In this document: piece by piece, positions 10,998 through 23,684 of the stretch
Position numbering within the stretch: the stretch's first letter is position 1
How the letters are laid out: every line of letters begins with the position of its first letter
Assembly (NCBI RefSeq): GCF_033958435.1
Contig: NC_134138.1
Coordinates: 25,760,598 to 25,824,597, forward strand
Direction of reading: 5' to 3'
From: Carettochelys insculpta
Taxonomy: Eukaryota; Chordata; Testudines; Carettochelyidae
DNA: 64,000 nucleotides
The notes under the pieces: generated by a model
Database searches by the model: none
Seen by the model: only the letters and a program-made list of their open reading frames with translations
What the model was told of the DNA's origin: nothing
Made by a program: the position numbers and the translations under genes

Positions 10998-11100
10998 CTT
11001 GTGAATGCCAGCTGAGGTATTTTTGAGCAGTCACAGGCTGTGGAATTTCTCAAAATACCATAACCCACAAGTGCTCAAAAATACCACAACTGGCATTCAC
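10998..11100. repeat. Compact inverted repeat (hairpin)
   Basis: The 29-base left arm at 11001-11029 and the right arm at 11072-11100 are complementary at 27 of 29 positions, with a 42-base loop. The shared core is ggtatttttgagca. It is not like the other foldback families in the window. Confidence 0.7.
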
Positions 11101-11108
11101 AACACAAG

Positions 11109-13080
11109 TAACCCTTGGAACTCATCCTAACATGTCCCAGCCAGGGCAGAGGCAAACCTGGCTCTGCCTTCATGTTGTAGAGCTCTCTCAACAACCTGAA
11201 TTGTCCCTCATCTGCATCTGTAGCTGGTGGACCCCCATCTGCCCTGGCCTGGCCTGATATGTAACCAGAGCTGCAAAGCATCTTTCAGCCAGAATGTCTG
11301 CCCCACTGCCGGGACTCAGAGCCTGGTCAGGAGGGGTGACAAGTCCAGGCCCTGGCTCCCTGCCCTGGGAAAGGAGAGAGATGCACAGAGAGGTTCTGAC
11401 TAACCAGACAGGCACCGCCTCCTGGCCCTGCACCACCTGCCCTGACCCTTGACACTGCCCCCACCCTTGAGTGTGGGACTACAGGTATCTTCTAGCACTC
11501 CCCCAAATACCCCTCCCAGTGCACACACCCTTCCAATCTGCCCCTAAGTATACATGCACCCCCCAGTACTCCCAATACACATATATCCCTCCAGCACCCC
11601 CAAATGCCCCTCCCATTGCACACACACCCCTCCAGCCCCTACCAGCATTCATTTTGAATTCAGTTGCCATCTCATAGTTTTTTGCTGATGTGGACACACC
11701 CCTGCTGGGGCCTATGGCTTTAAAAATATCAAATCTGAACTCAGCATCCAACAAAAGGTTTTGTTTGCTATTAGACATACAGATCAATGTGCTAATAAAA
11801 AAGTACTTTCAATAAATATATTGGGTGTGACAGTTCAGCTCCCACACTTTATGAAAATTAGCTTATGAATATAAATATGTATCATTCCAAGATGCTTCAG
11901 ACAAAATACGCCATGTAACCTATCAATTTTAACGTTACAGTCTACATCAGCTGTGTATCCTACTGTGGGGCATGTATCATTCTTGTATGTGAAGTTCTAA
12001 TTAGGAAGTGTAAGTGTGTTTATAATTTTAAATGTACTAATGAGAGCCAATACTGGTGTTCCAGAACCCAAATGATTGGGTGATCAACTCGTTGACTTGA
12101 AAACAGCCTTGTTTGTCCTATCAGTCTAGAAGTTGGGTGGTGCTAAGAGACATGTGACCATACTACCTGGTACTGAAAGCCATTCTGAATCCAGTGTTTC
12201 TTCAGGGGATGAGAGGGATGTAAAGCAATAAATTCCCATCATGGGGGAGATTCTGTTTAAGCAATGAGAAGCTATCAGCTCTTTATCTTCAGGTGGCTTT
12301 TGAAACTGACTGGCACACTTTAAGAGGGAACAAAGAACTTTGAAGGGCTAGAGACCCAAGTCAGAGTAAAAGATCATCTTTGACTTGAAGTTTTTACCTG
12401 AGGTAAGAACAGATGCTTAGGGTAAAAAAAAGTGTATTTGTGACAAGTTTCTTAGTGAAGTTAGAGCTAGCTATAAGTTTTCTTTTCATTTTAAATTTAA
12501 TCATTGTTTGATCAGTCAATTTTCACTTGTATCCACTTATATACTACTGTTTTTACTTTAAAAAAAAACAAACAATTTTGTTTCCTACCAGGCCCAGAGC
12601 AAAAAATTGTTATCTGGGGGACGCAACCACTGTACATCTCTCTTTCATTGGGAAAGGGGCCCAACCTGATGAGCTTTCACTGTATCAACATTTACACAGA
12701 GAAAGACATTAATTTGGGGTTTTAATCCCTTTGGAGATTGTTTTTTTTTTTTTGGGTGCTGTGCCCTAAAACTGTGTCCTACCAGAGCTGAAGTGATTCA
12801 GTGTCTGCATGGTTGTGCGGGGGGGTAGTAACTCTGCCTCTGTCTTGTCTGGGGAGACCAGAGGGTATGTCTCGGCTGTACAGAATGGTGAGGAGCCCTA
12901 GAGAGCCAAAAGGCAGGCATCAGTGCCATGATCAGTGCACTGTGGAACAATTCCCAGGTGTCTTCTGTGACTGCACCCCATCACATTGTATTAGCCTTTA
13001 AGTGATTTGGGGCTACTTATGCAGTAGAAATCTGGCAATCTTTCTCTCTACTGTCTTATACCACTCCATACCCCCTGTGC
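11109..13080. other. Gene-free stretch with a C-rich low-complexity patch
   Basis: A patch at about 11495-11645 is made of degenerate cccctcccattgcacacacac-type words. The rest is not recognised. There are A- and T-runs at 12559 and 12740. Confidence 0.35.
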
Positions 13081-13084
13081 AAAG

Positions 13085-13190
13085 TAGGGGCCAAACCAAA
13101 CCAGATCAGAGATCCATCTAGTTGGGTATTCCAGTCTCCTACAATGGCCAGCACCTGATACTCCAGAAGGCAAAAGAATCCCTGTAGTGA
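13085..13190 (+). mobile_element. Old fragment of the 'actgggtcagaccaaaggtcc' LINE/SINE-tail repeat
   Basis: accagatcagagatccatct, ggccagcacctgatactcca and gaatccctgtag align with the better-preserved copies at 15906, 17500 and 49100. It is strongly diverged, so probably old. Confidence 0.45.
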
Positions 13191-15534
13191 ACAATTGAGG
13201 AATAATCCTCTAATGGCCAAATAATTGGTTTATGCATTGAAGCATGAGGATTTTTCAAAGCTACATAAAGTAGCTGTCAGTGATCTCTTAATCCATAAGG
13301 CTCTGCTGTACCTGACCCATATGCCAAGGGCAGGAGCAGACCACAGCAGACTTAGCCAGCAAATGCAGTGAAGCACTCAGTGATCTTCAGGGCCTGCTTT
13401 CTCCAGGATACACAATGATCCTTCTTTCTCCCCTCCACTACCAAGCGAGAACTGTGACCCTCTAGCCCTTGCTGACTGCAGGTCTGCCCCAGTATTCCTT
13501 CTGCACACACACTCTAAATCTACTGCTCATCACAAGAGGAATGCAGCACTGGGCCTTAAGTAAATGCAAAAACAGGTGTGTAACGTTTCAATAACTGAGT
13601 CTCTGTTGCATTGGGTCCTGCCCTCCCTCTAGCTTGGGTTTGAGTCACTCCTCTATCTCACTGCATAGCCCAGCAAACGAGTGATGATCCAGCATGAGAG
13701 ATTTCAACCCAAAGAGTACAAATTTAAAAAAAAATCACTGTAGTCTTGGTACACTCACACTAATACTCACCTCCTCCTGAGGTTTTCAAGGTGCTTTACA
13801 AATCCGAGTGAAGCCACACAGCACGCTCTGGAAGTACTTCATACTATCACTGCTTAATAACTGCAGAATCTGAGATTTAGCAGACCTACCTTTTCAAAAG
13901 CATCTATTAATTCTGAGTTTCATTTTCTGCTGCTCCAACTGAAGCGTGTTAAGAGATGTGCATGCACAGCATTTCCTATACTTCATTTTCAGGTGTCCCA
14001 AGTTGAGCACCAAATATGTGAGCACTTAGCATAAACAGCCATTCTTACCAATTTAGGCCTCCATAACTTGCCCAGTGAATCTATGACAGATCCAGCAACT
14101 GAACTCAGCTCTCCTAGTCCTTTTTAATCAGATGACAATCTTCCTCCCTTTGTACCAGGGGCCTGACCCACTGAAATCAATAAAAGTCTCTCTAGAGAGT
14201 TTAACAATCACCTTTGGATAAGGCCCCAACTGACTAGATATTAAGAAACAAACAAAAATACAGTATATGCAGAGTACTTTATTTACCAACAGTAGAACTA
14301 TATACTGCAAATGTATACTGTATTTGCTGTATTTATTTGTATTTGCTCCCACTATACTATACTTACAGAAAATGTAATGAAAATTTACTTATGGTTAAAA
14401 TGCATAGATTTAACTGTACTTAGATTGGGTAATCTCTAATCCTGCTGTTTATAACAGCAATGTTTAGCGTGTGAGTCATTTTATGGTAAAGGAAAAATTT
14501 CTGACAAGCCCCCCCACCACCAAAAACTTTGTCTCTCTCTGGAATGAGAAAGAAGATAAAGTTTGCTTTTAAGCTTCCTTCTGTTTTACTCACTGCTAAT
14601 TTAAATCTATGTGTTGCTGCATGGACAGTTTGTGTTATTAAGAGATTTTACTTTGATCTTAACAAAGGTCTTGGTAGGTTAAGCTTCTATTTTTTTATTA
14701 TTGCTATTCGTCAAACAATATACTCAGTTCCAAGGGCTGTGTTTTTCTTGTGTAGTAATGTGTTTATAATAATAATGCATTTCCTGATGCTTTCTGATTA
14801 AACACACCTGACAAATCAGGAAAACTATCAATGCATAAACTCCAAGTTAATCTTTTTGCCATCCACTTTTTTTCAAACCGCAATGAGTTCACTAGAAGGT
14901 GAATCCTTTCTTTAAAGGCTGCTTTTTTATTAGAATGTTGCAGACCCCAGTCTAGCTTATTAAAGACTCTATTCCTTATCACCTTCCTAGAATCATTAAC
15001 AGAAGAAGCAAAACAGACCTTCCTGTGCATCAGGAACTTCAGAGCTCCTAAGCAAAACTGACACAGCTCTAGCCTCAGCTGGTATAATTCAGCATCATTT
15101 CATTGACTTCCAATGAGCTATACCAAGTGTGTCAGCTGAGGATTTGATCCAGCCTAGTTAGTGGAATGATTGTCATTTATTCATCAGCTATTTTTCACTA
15201 TCAAATCAAAGGTACCAATTAAATACAATATATAATGAGAAATATTGCCTCAGATGCTGTGTAATGCTCTATAAATCTGCTGAAGGCACCAGAAAGATTC
15301 AGGATTTACACCAAAGTAACTCAGAGTAGAACCAACCTATTTGTTTACTGAAGCTTCCAAAACTGAAGCAAAATAAGAGCAGAGAACACAACTGCTGTAT
15401 CACTCATTCCAACTCACACATGCTTCAGCTGTCACTTGTCACTTTCCTTTACATGGATCTTTATTATTCAGGCTCCTCTCTTACCATTGCTAGAATAATT
15501 TCTTAAAAGAGCAAGCCCCAGATGTTGCAAGGGA
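13191..15534. other. Gene-free stretch, AT-rich around 14.2-14.8 kb
   Basis: At about 14045-14125 the text aacttgcccagtgaatctat with gatccagcaactgaactcag resembles a - strand MIR-type SINE core. Nothing else is recognised. Confidence 0.3.
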
Positions 15535-15600
15535 TTAGCAATGGGCTACTGAGCCTTTTAACCAGGTGATCACCCGTTCAAATCCAGAGCAACTCAGCAG
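15535..15600 (+). mobile_element. Possible tRNA-derived SINE head
   Basis: A tRNA-like B-box (gttcaaatcc) follows gggctactgagccttttaac with about the right spacing for an A-box to B-box pair. There is no cloverleaf, so this is a SINE relic at best. Confidence 0.25.
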
Positions 15601-15647
15601 AAGCTGGAAATCATTTCCATTAGGCTCTGAAATCAGTGGAAGTATTC

Positions 15648-15842
15648 AGCTACATCAACACTGGTATTCTTCTTTTGAAAGCATGCAAATGAAGGAAATT
15701 GAAAATGCAAATGAGGCACAGATTTACCTATCTGGCACCTCATTTGCGTATTCTTTCAAAAGAGCTTCTTTCAAAGGAAGAAAAGCACTGTAGACATGGC
15801 TCTTTGAAAGTAATCCCCATCTTTGAAAGAACACTTCTTCCT
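15648..15842. mobile_element. Half of a palindromic TIR element (same family as 29437 and 42370)
   Basis: gctacatcaacactggtatt, gcatgcaaatgaaggaaatt and gcctcatttgcatattct-type words, then caaaagagcttctttcaaag and aatccccatctttgaaagaac, match the left arms of the 29437 and 42370 elements. The copy stops just before the centre of symmetry, so the return arm is lost. Confidence 0.65.
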
Positions 15843-15905
15843 GCTGCCAATGAGAGGTGCCCACTTACACTGGTAATGGAGTTTAACTCTGCCAGCCCAT
15901 GGCAT

Positions 15906-16060
15906 AAGAACACAGGAACTGCTATACTGGGTCAGACAAAAGGTCTGTCTAGCCCAGTATCTTGTCTTCTGACAGTGGCCAATGCCAGATGCCCCAGAGG
16001 GTGTGAACAGAACAGGTAATCATCAAGTGATCCCTCTCCTGTCAGTCATTTCCAGCCGCT
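15906..16060 (+). mobile_element. 'actgggtcagacaaaaggtc' repeat, CR1/L2-like 3' fragment
   Basis: This is a well-kept copy of a repeat that occurs four times in the window: ctgctatactgggtcagaca, tagcccagtatcttgtcttc, acagtggccaatgccagatg, and a tail at gtgatccctctcctg. From memory this is a widespread sauropsid LINE 3' fragment. The subfamily name is not certain. Confidence 0.6.
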
Positions 16061-16113
16061 GACAAACAGGTGACACAGGTGTCAGTGACTACACAAAGTA
16101 TAAGGCTGTAGCT

Positions 16114-17097
16114 CAGTGGTTCCCAAACTTTTCGGCATCACACTCCCCTTTTGATTTTTGAGTAACCCTCATGCCCCCACCTCTTCTTTGCCATCATCCA
16201 ACCCCTCTTTTAACAAAAAATTCAATTCATTATTTAAAATAAACACAAAAACTTGATATAAAATATTATTTAAAATTAAAAACAAGCACAAATAGTTTTT
16301 CTTGGCCCCTTGCAGGCCACCAGAGCTGACCGCAACAGCTGACTGCCTGCCTGAGACCTGCGCTGCCAGAGCCATCCACCCGAGCCCCATGCCACCAGGG
16401 CCAGTCACCTGCTCACCAGCTGCCTGAGCCCTGCCCTGCTAGCACCAGCTGCCTGCCTACCAGCCGCCCACCAGAGCTGCTTGAGCCACCCACCCACCAA
16501 GCCCCACACTGTCAGGGCCAGCCACCTGTCTGCCATCCCAAGCTGCTCAAGCCCCACGTTGCTGGGCCCAACCACCTGCCTGCCATCCCAAGCCACCTGA
16601 GCCCTGCGCTGCTGGGGCCAGCCTTCCACCCACCAGCCTGAGCTGCCCAAGCCCCACAGTTCTGGGGTCAGCCACCAGCCCAAGCTGCCTGAACCCTGTG
16701 ATGCCAGGGCCAGCTGCCCAAGCACCGAGACTCCCACAAGTCGGCTGCCCACCTGAGCCCTTCCCCCTCCACAAAGCCAGGCACCAACAGCACCCTGCTT
16801 TTACCCCACCCCCTCGCCTGAATCAGGCAACCCCAGCCTCTCATCTCATCCCATACTCCTGCTCCTCCCCCACCCAACCCACACTCACTCATCTTTGCAG
16901 AATGCAGCTAGCTCCATGTGGGTCTTATAGCAGCTGCGCCAGGTCACCCGTGAAAAATGGCAGGGGCTGAGAGCCAGAAGTAAAGGCCGGATCTTTCTTC
17001 AGGGGAGACTGATGGGGGGAGCTGGGTTGCTTCGTGTCTCCCCAGAATTTCTTCCCGCCCCCCCGGGGTGGCACACCCCCCAGTTTGGGAAACCGTG
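16114..17097. mobile_element. Non-autonomous hAT-like element with GC-rich interior
   Basis: The left end cagtggttcccaaacttttc and the right end cagtttgggaaaccgtg are inverted copies. The flanks ctgtagct (16106-16113) and ccgcagct (17098-17105) agree at 6 of 8 bases, as expected of an aged 8-bp hAT target duplication. The interior from about 16340 to 16770 is a degenerate array of gccagccacctgcctgccat-type units. The frames seen across it are repeat artefacts. Confidence 0.7.
16340..16770. repeat. Degenerate GC-rich minisatellite inside the hAT-like element
   Basis: Units of roughly 55-65 bases recur with drift, each combining agctgcctgagccc, ctgctggggcca and gccacctgcctgcca. Both strands stay open in several frames, which is why long spurious frames appear here. 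Confidence 0.55.
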
Positions 17098-17499
17098 CCG
17101 CAGCTGGACCATCAGCCCCTCAAATCCTTTTAATTCAGCTGCCTGGTTGGAGCTGGTCGGAGTCTCCTACTCTGGTGAGTCAGCAGAAATAGCTCCTTGC
17201 TTTCCCTGTTACAGAAAATGGAGCTGGGAGTGCTAAGGGGAGAGCACACTCAGTCATGAGGAGCAGAACATACCACGGAGTTGATATATGACTCTAGGGT
17301 GAGATATAGCCAGAAGATGAGGGTTAAGTGCTGGGTTTCTGTAGTGCCTCACACAGAGGCTTCAGCATTAACCTCAATAAGCCGTACGGTTGACTCATCA
17401 CTACTGATACACACAGGGCTGTGGATACAAAGTCCCTGGCCCAGCAGGCTTGTAACCGAAATTAAATGGTTACCACAAGGTGACAGGGGATGGAGACAT

Positions 17500-17625
17500 G
17501 GGTGATCACCTGTTCTGTTTGTTCCCTCTGAAGCACCTGGCATTGACCACTGTCAGGGACAAGATACTTGATTGAACGGACCATTACTGTGACCCAATAT
17601 GGCCATTCTTATGTTCATAAGAAAG
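17500..17625 (-). mobile_element. 'actgggtcagaccaaaggtcc' repeat, reverse copy
   Basis: tgatcacctgttctgtttgt, cctggcattgaccactgtca and atatggccattcttatgttc are the complement of the 15906 copy. Confidence 0.6.
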
Positions 17626-18937
17626 AAGTAGAAAACTAAGGGATAAGGAAGGTGGGTCTGGGGAGATCTGCATAACCATGAACTCACACAGACAATGTCC
17701 CATTGAATTAAATAGACCCAGGCACAGGCCAGAATAAGAGCTGGGGAACTATATCTGCTTTGTGTTGTTATGACATATATATTTCCCCAAAAACAACATT
17801 AAAGAGTACCGCAGGCTGACACGCTGCTCTGTTTATGTGTTCCTCTGATAGGCCTCTCAGTCATGAGGCAGTGTAAGCACCATGGAATGTGATCCTTGTC
17901 AAGAAAATTCTGCCTTTATGGAGAGAAGAGCTGAGTAAACAAGAGCCAGGAAAAAGCCCAGATGATCAGTGGCTTAAGTAACCACTGACCTGCAGCTGCT
18001 TCGTAGGGGAAGTCCGGTGCACTCCTCTGATGACATAGGGCCTCTGTGCAGAGATGTATGTGTGCGAAAGTGTGAAGGACATGGAGATGCCACATGGAGC
18101 ATAGTGAATCCATTCTGCATGCACCACATAGCACTATGAAGTGTCCTGGGGTGGGCTACTGCTGTTTCACACACGTTGGTCCCCACTCTCTGCCCCTTCC
18201 TGCCACTGTACCCCCTTCCCGCATGGCACTCCATTTCCCAAGTGGGAGCCACAGGGAAGCAGAGCAGTACTCCTAGGCCAGATTACAACACAGCTCTGAC
18301 TGGGGATGGCTCCCAAGCTGTGAGCTTGAGACCCCTATTCTACGGCAGATTGTAAACCCTGGTTCAGCACCTACTACTCAATGGGAGTCTTTCTATTCAG
18401 ACACATATTGGCTTCAGTTGGCTTTAGATCACGCCCTGAAAATAGATTAAACCAATGGGATTGTCCTAAAATTCTGTAGCACTTGATAGAAAATAATATC
18501 CCTTGAAAGAAAAAAAAAGCGGGGCTCAAGAGATTTTGGACCCACCATGTTCTGAGTTGAGGCCATTTGCAGCACCTACAATGAGTACCTTTTTATATAT
18601 TAAAATTTGGAATAAATTAAATGAATAGCATTTTTCTAGTCCCTATATATGCTTAAGGTTCTCAGATGAAATATGGCGGTGTTCAGGGAAATAAGTGGTG
18701 ATTCTGCTTACAGCACCTTTGCAGAAAGAAAAAGGGGGAATGCCTTTGGGAATCTTTGACTTTCTAGTACTCAAACATGAAATGTCATAGCAATCCAGAC
18801 TGGATGAAAGTCCACTCTGTGCATTTCCTTTTGGTAGTGTTAAAGCTAATTAAAAGACAACAATGATGTGTCATTCTAACAGGCATTATGCCACATGATT
18901 AGTGGAAAGATGGTTAGGAACCCATGAATTCTAAAAC
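17626..18937. other. Gene-free stretch, nothing recognised
   Basis: Nothing recognised by eye. Confidence 0.3.
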
Positions 18938-19052
18938 CAGTGTTTCTCAACCTTTTTTTGTATAAAGTACCCTTTTAAAAAAATATTATAAGTACTCCCA
19001 GACTTCTCTCGCATACCCCTACGGGTATGCATACCACTGGTTGAGGAAAATG
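18938..19052. mobile_element. Short hAT-like MITE
   Basis: It begins cagtgtttctcaaccttttt and ends accactggttgaggaaaat, which are inverted ends of the hAT CAGTG-TTCTCAACC type. The interior, with ctctcgcatacccctacggg, mirrors the larger element that follows. Confidence 0.6.
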
Positions 19053-19081
19053 GTCCTAAGATAATCTGAGGTCTTGAAACA

Positions 19082-19473
19082 AGTGCCATTCAGCCTTTCC
19101 AAGTTACTGTACCCTTTTCAGGAGTCAGATTTGCTTTGCATACCACCAAGTTACACCTCACTTAAAAAGTACTTATTTACAAAAACATGCAAAAATGTGA
19201 CAGAAGACTACTACTGAAAACTTGCTGACTTTCTACCATCTTATCATCAAATAAACAAATTGGAATAGAAATATTGTACTTACATTTCAGCATAAGGGAT
19301 ATGAAGCAGTGGAAACAAGTCATTGTCTGAATGAATTTTAGATTGTTCTGTCTTTACGAGTGATTTTATGTAGTCTGTTGTAAACCTTGGCAAATATGTA
19401 GATAAGTTGATGTACCCGCAGAAGACCTCGGTGTACCCCCAAGGGTGCACATACCCCTGGTTGAGAAGCAGTG
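19082..19473. mobile_element. hAT-like MITE, longer copy
   Basis: cattcagcctttccaagtta, tgtaccccttttcagg-type text, cctcacttaaaaagtactta and the right end cctggttgagaagcagtg match a very common turtle MITE that I know from memory. The left terminus is eroded. Confidence 0.6.
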
Positions 19474-20182
19474 CTTTAATCCAAGCTCTTGCAAAGAACT
19501 TTCTGGTTGACATGACTAAATCACTTTTCCTCTCTGTGTCTTATTTTCTTATTTGAAAAAGAATCTGGTAACATTGTAAAACGCAAAGTACTGATGTACT
19601 TGGTGTTCTCCTCCATAAACTGGCAGGGACAGCCACAACAAAATGCCAGTACTAGTGTTCATTAAAGACCCCTATGTAAAAGAACTTAGTTTTTTATCAG
19701 AGAAGGCAATGAGGCTGGTTAGGCATGACTTGCCCTTGGTGAAATCACATTGACTGTTCCTGATCACCCTCCTCTCTTCCACTTTTCAAAATGGATTCCT
19801 TGAGGGCCTGCTCCAGGATTTTTCCAGAGACTGAGATGAGGCTGACCAATCTCTAGATTCTCCTTCTTCAGATATGGGCACTGCATTAGCCTTTTTCCAG
19901 TCATCTGGGGTCTTCCCCAGTCATCATGAATTTTCAAGGACAATGGCCACAGCTCTGCAGTCACATCAGCCAGCTCTGTCAACACCCTTGGATGCATTAC
20001 CAGCCACATGGAATTGTGCGTGTCCAGTTTTCCCAATTAGTCCTTAACCCGGTCTTTCTCCACAGAGGGTTGCTCACCTCCTCCCTACTGCGGATGAATA
20101 AATTTCCAATATTAGAGAAGGTAAAGTCATTCAAAATTTGACTTGGTTAAAACCGATTAGTTATAATCTTGCTTTTTTCATG
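19474..20182. other. Gene-free stretch, nothing recognised
   Basis: Nothing recognised by eye. Confidence 0.3.
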
Positions 20183-21837
20183 CAGTGGCAGATTAGCCAA
20201 TGGGGCAACGAGGCCTGTGCTTGGAGCTCCAGAAAAATGGGCACCCTGCCCCCAAAGATACCTGTGATGGAACAGCAGAATCCTGGAGCTCCGGCAGAGA
20301 CTCTGGGAAGGCTGAGGGAGGGGGCACAGCGAGCACCCATGCCCTGACCCCGGCATATCTTCCAGCTGGGGCAAGCCCCAGAGCCAAACTCTGCTCCCGG
20401 GCAGAAGCATCAAGCAGGCAGGACAGGGCAGGGGAAGACCCCAGACCTCAAATCCAATCCCCAGCTGAAGAGCCAGATAGGTCGGGGGAAGCCCCAGTAC
20501 CAGACCCCACCTGCAGCACCAGGAATGGAGGAACTCTCGCTCCCTGTTGTGGCACCTGGGCCCTAGCAAAGGGGACCAAGGCCATCACTAGGGATACGCA
20601 AATTGCACAGCTGCGTGGAGCAGCACAGAATTTGGTGGATGGCCCAGTGACTGTCCACTTTAGCCTCCCAGGGGAAGGTCCCCTCTCTCTGCCTCTTGGC
20701 AGAAGCCGCAGTGTGGGAAACATGGAGGCTGCCTCCCCGGCCTGCCTGCCCATGCAAGAAAGTGCCTTCTCTACCTCAGGCAGCACCAGCACCAGGAGAG
20801 GAGAGCTGCATGAGGCCTCTGGGGACAGGGCTGCTTTGTGCTCCTGAGCTTCAGCTCTCCTGCCCCCGGCACTGTACTAAGTGGGATCCCTACTCTGCAC
20901 TGGCCGGGGGCAAGCCGTGGGGGAGTGGGACTGGGGAGAGGTGTGCTGGGATGGGAGGGAGCAGGAGGCACTGGGCGGCGGGGGAGATTTGTGTACTTTG
21001 GGCTGCTTGGCAATGGGGTGGGTCTGTGCAGGGTATGAGGCAATTGGGATGGGGCTGAGGACTGGGGTGCTGAGCAGGGGTGGTGTGTACAGAGCGCTTT
21101 GTATTTGGGGGCGTAGATATAGAGGGTGCTGAGTGTGGGGGTGGGGGCACTACGGATTCACTCCCACAGGAAGGGGCCAGCTGGTAGCAAAGGGCTGCTG
21201 TTTTGTAAACAGTGCTCTCTCACTGGGCCAGCAGGGTTGCCCCTGCCATGCCCCGCCCCCCGCATTGATCTTAGCCAGCCCCTTGCTCCAAAGACTCTTC
21301 CTTTGCCTCCCTAGGGCCCAGGAATCCATTTGGAGCCAGGCCTACAAAAAGTTGATCCAGCTCCGGCAGCCTCCTTCGACTCCCACCAGATTGCTCCAAG
21401 TACAGGGGGCTTACACTGGTTGGCCCTCCTGAGCAGCAGCTGGGGGGTGTGGGGCTTGAGTGAGTGTCATACTGGGGGAGACCTACCACCCCAGATCTCA
21501 CTGCTGCCAGTGCTGTCCTCCCTTCTAGCCCCTCGCCCCAGCACCAGACAGCCTTCCTGCTGCACCCCAAATTCTTCATCCCTGACCCCACACAATACCT
21601 CCTTCCACACCCCAGCCCTCTGCCCCTGCCCACAGCCTGCACCCCAAATGCTCCCCCACACCCAAATTCCCTCCTAGAGCCTGCACTGCCTGAACCTCAA
21701 ACCTCTGCCCCAGCCCACAGCCTGCACCCTCTCCCACACCCAAACTCCTTCTCAGAGCCCTACGCAGTTGTGAGGTGGAGAGAAGATAGGGACTTGGACC
21801 AGTTTTGGGCCTGGACCATATGAACCTGCCACTCCTG
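20183..21837. mobile_element. Probable long hAT-like element with GC-rich interior
   Basis: The left end cagtggcagattagcc and the complement of the right end, caggagtggcaggttca, are similar. The flanking 8-mers (ttttcatg and catacatg) match poorly. The interior is GC-rich with ccctgcaccccaaa- and tggggtgctgagt-type words, which create many long overlapping frames on both strands with no recognisable domain. The element call rests mainly on the ends and composition. Confidence 0.45.
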
Positions 21838-22949
21838 CATACATGAGTTGTAACCCTGATGTCACCATGAGACTTGAGGCTTTTTAGTTAATACTAATGA
21901 TGTCTAGCTAGAATGCCATATATTCATTTTATATGCAAGTTAGCAACATCAGGCCCTACAAAAACAGCACCCAGCATTTACAGAAAACCCATCAACACAC
22001 ATAAAGGCTGCAGGATCTGGCCCATAACTTAGTCATCACAAGTCACAAAGCAAGCACGTTTTCTTCTGTCCATTCCGTGTTTTTGTGCCAGCTTTTCTGA
22101 GAACTTCTTCTCTCACCCACTTCTTGGCAGCTGGTTTGTTTTAAAAGTACAAAAATGCATCAGTGTTTTTCTTGTTGCTATCAAGGTTCTCTTCTTACAT
22201 TATTTGTGGGAAGCCATTCAGTTCTTCTCCCCTTGGTAGCTTGAATTTCATATAGAAAGCGGTAACCCCAGTGATCTTGCAGGGTAGGGCTTTTTTTTGC
22301 TTTGAATGTATTTTGTCTGCATTATGATCAAAACTGCTTATGAACTGAGGATTGCAAGGATGTTTGGATAACTGCCACTATTCCCTAACGTTATACTGAT
22401 TCTTGGAACTGGCAGTACTTAACTACTCCATTCCAAAGCCCTTGGATGCTGGAGAACTTCTTTAATCTTCTCTTCTAAGCCATTGCTTGGGTCGCAGAGA
22501 TATCACTTGCATTTTCTCTTTTCTTGCTTAGCTCTACTCATCTCATAGCTATAGTTTATGGCAGGTTAATAGTGCCTTTTGCCAGCTGCTAAATTGCCCT
22601 TGGGAGTTTGTTATGAGTGGCATGTAACGCGCAGTCTGGGAATCAAATCCTGCTGTCCTTACGCCAAACAGTGACCAAAGTCTTCAAGAATGACTTTCAG
22701 GTATTTCAACCTAAGCCACTTTAGAGTGGCCTAATTGCAAGTTCCGCCTTAACGTGCTTCCGATAGAGTACCCCAAAACAGAGGTACCCCCAGTCAACTA
22801 ATTGCTCTTGAAAATCTTGGCCTGTGGCCATTCCTAAGTGGCAGGCTCACCAACAGAGGGGGCTGAAGGGAAAAGTTCCCCAGAAGACTAGAGATACAAA
22901 AGGGCCAGTAGCTCCTATGACAGCTGGAGCCTTGGCCCCTAAATCACTG
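21838..22949. other. Gene-free stretch, nothing recognised
   Basis: Nothing recognised by eye. Confidence 0.3.
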
Positions 22950-23384
22950 TGGCTGTGTCAAAACGTGCCACTTCTTCCAGAAGTGTCATGGTAATGAGCT
23001 GTCCAGAAGATGCTAATGAGGCATGAATGTAAATTTCCTGTTTCTTATTAACATATGGGCACATGGTTCAGAGTCTGGAAGAAGCTCTTCCAGACTCGAA
23101 AATACATGTGCAGACGTGCAGCCTGCAGGGATCTTCCAGAAGGAATCCCTCCCTCTGGAAGCCCCTTCTTCCCCAAAATTATGAGGAAGAAGGGGCTTCC
23201 GAAAAAAGAGTTTCCTTCTGGAAGATCCCTCTGGGCTGCATGTCTGTATGTGTATTTGGAGTCTGAACCACGTGCCCATATGCTAATGAGGCACAGGAAA
23301 TTTGCATCCACACCTCATTAGCATCTTCCCAATGGCTCTCTACCATGTTGCTTCTGGAAGAAGTGGCACGTGTAGACTCAGCCT
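22950..23384. mobile_element. Long palindromic TIR element
   Basis: The left end gtggctgtgtcaaaacgtgccacttcttcc is mirrored by ggaagaagtggcacgtgtag at the right. The arms share cagaagatgctaatgaggca, tcttccagaaggaatccc and gaagccccttcttcc, and meet at an aaaattatg centre near 23175. The mirrored frames at 23013-23321 on both strands are products of the palindrome and not genes. Confidence 0.8.
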
Positions 23385-23684
23385 GCTACAGCACCACACT
23401 GGGCGTGCCAGAGAGCACTGGTGGGGAAGGAACCATGGCACTGAGGGCTGACTGCCTCAGACTCACCCTTTCCACGTAAGACCCCACCCCTTTCACAGTG
23501 CACAGCAGCAACCCCCTCCTGCTTTGCACAGAGGCCCACTGAGGCTGTCGCCCCATTGTCAACTGCAGATCTCCATTGGAATTAGAGAACACCTCTAATT
23601 AAATACAGAAAGCCCTTGGCTTTCATTCTACTCTCACACATGCAAACTCTCCCGCACCTTAATGTGGGCTTCTGAATTCAATGG

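Noticed and set aside
20200..20847. A 215-codon + strand frame with overlapping frames on both strands
   Set aside because: The sequence is GC-rich and low-complexity within a probable hAT-like element. It has no domain, and several frames are open at once on both strands.
23013..23321. Similar proteins on opposite strands, suggesting a duplicated gene pair
   Set aside because: They are mirror images generated by a palindromic TIR element.
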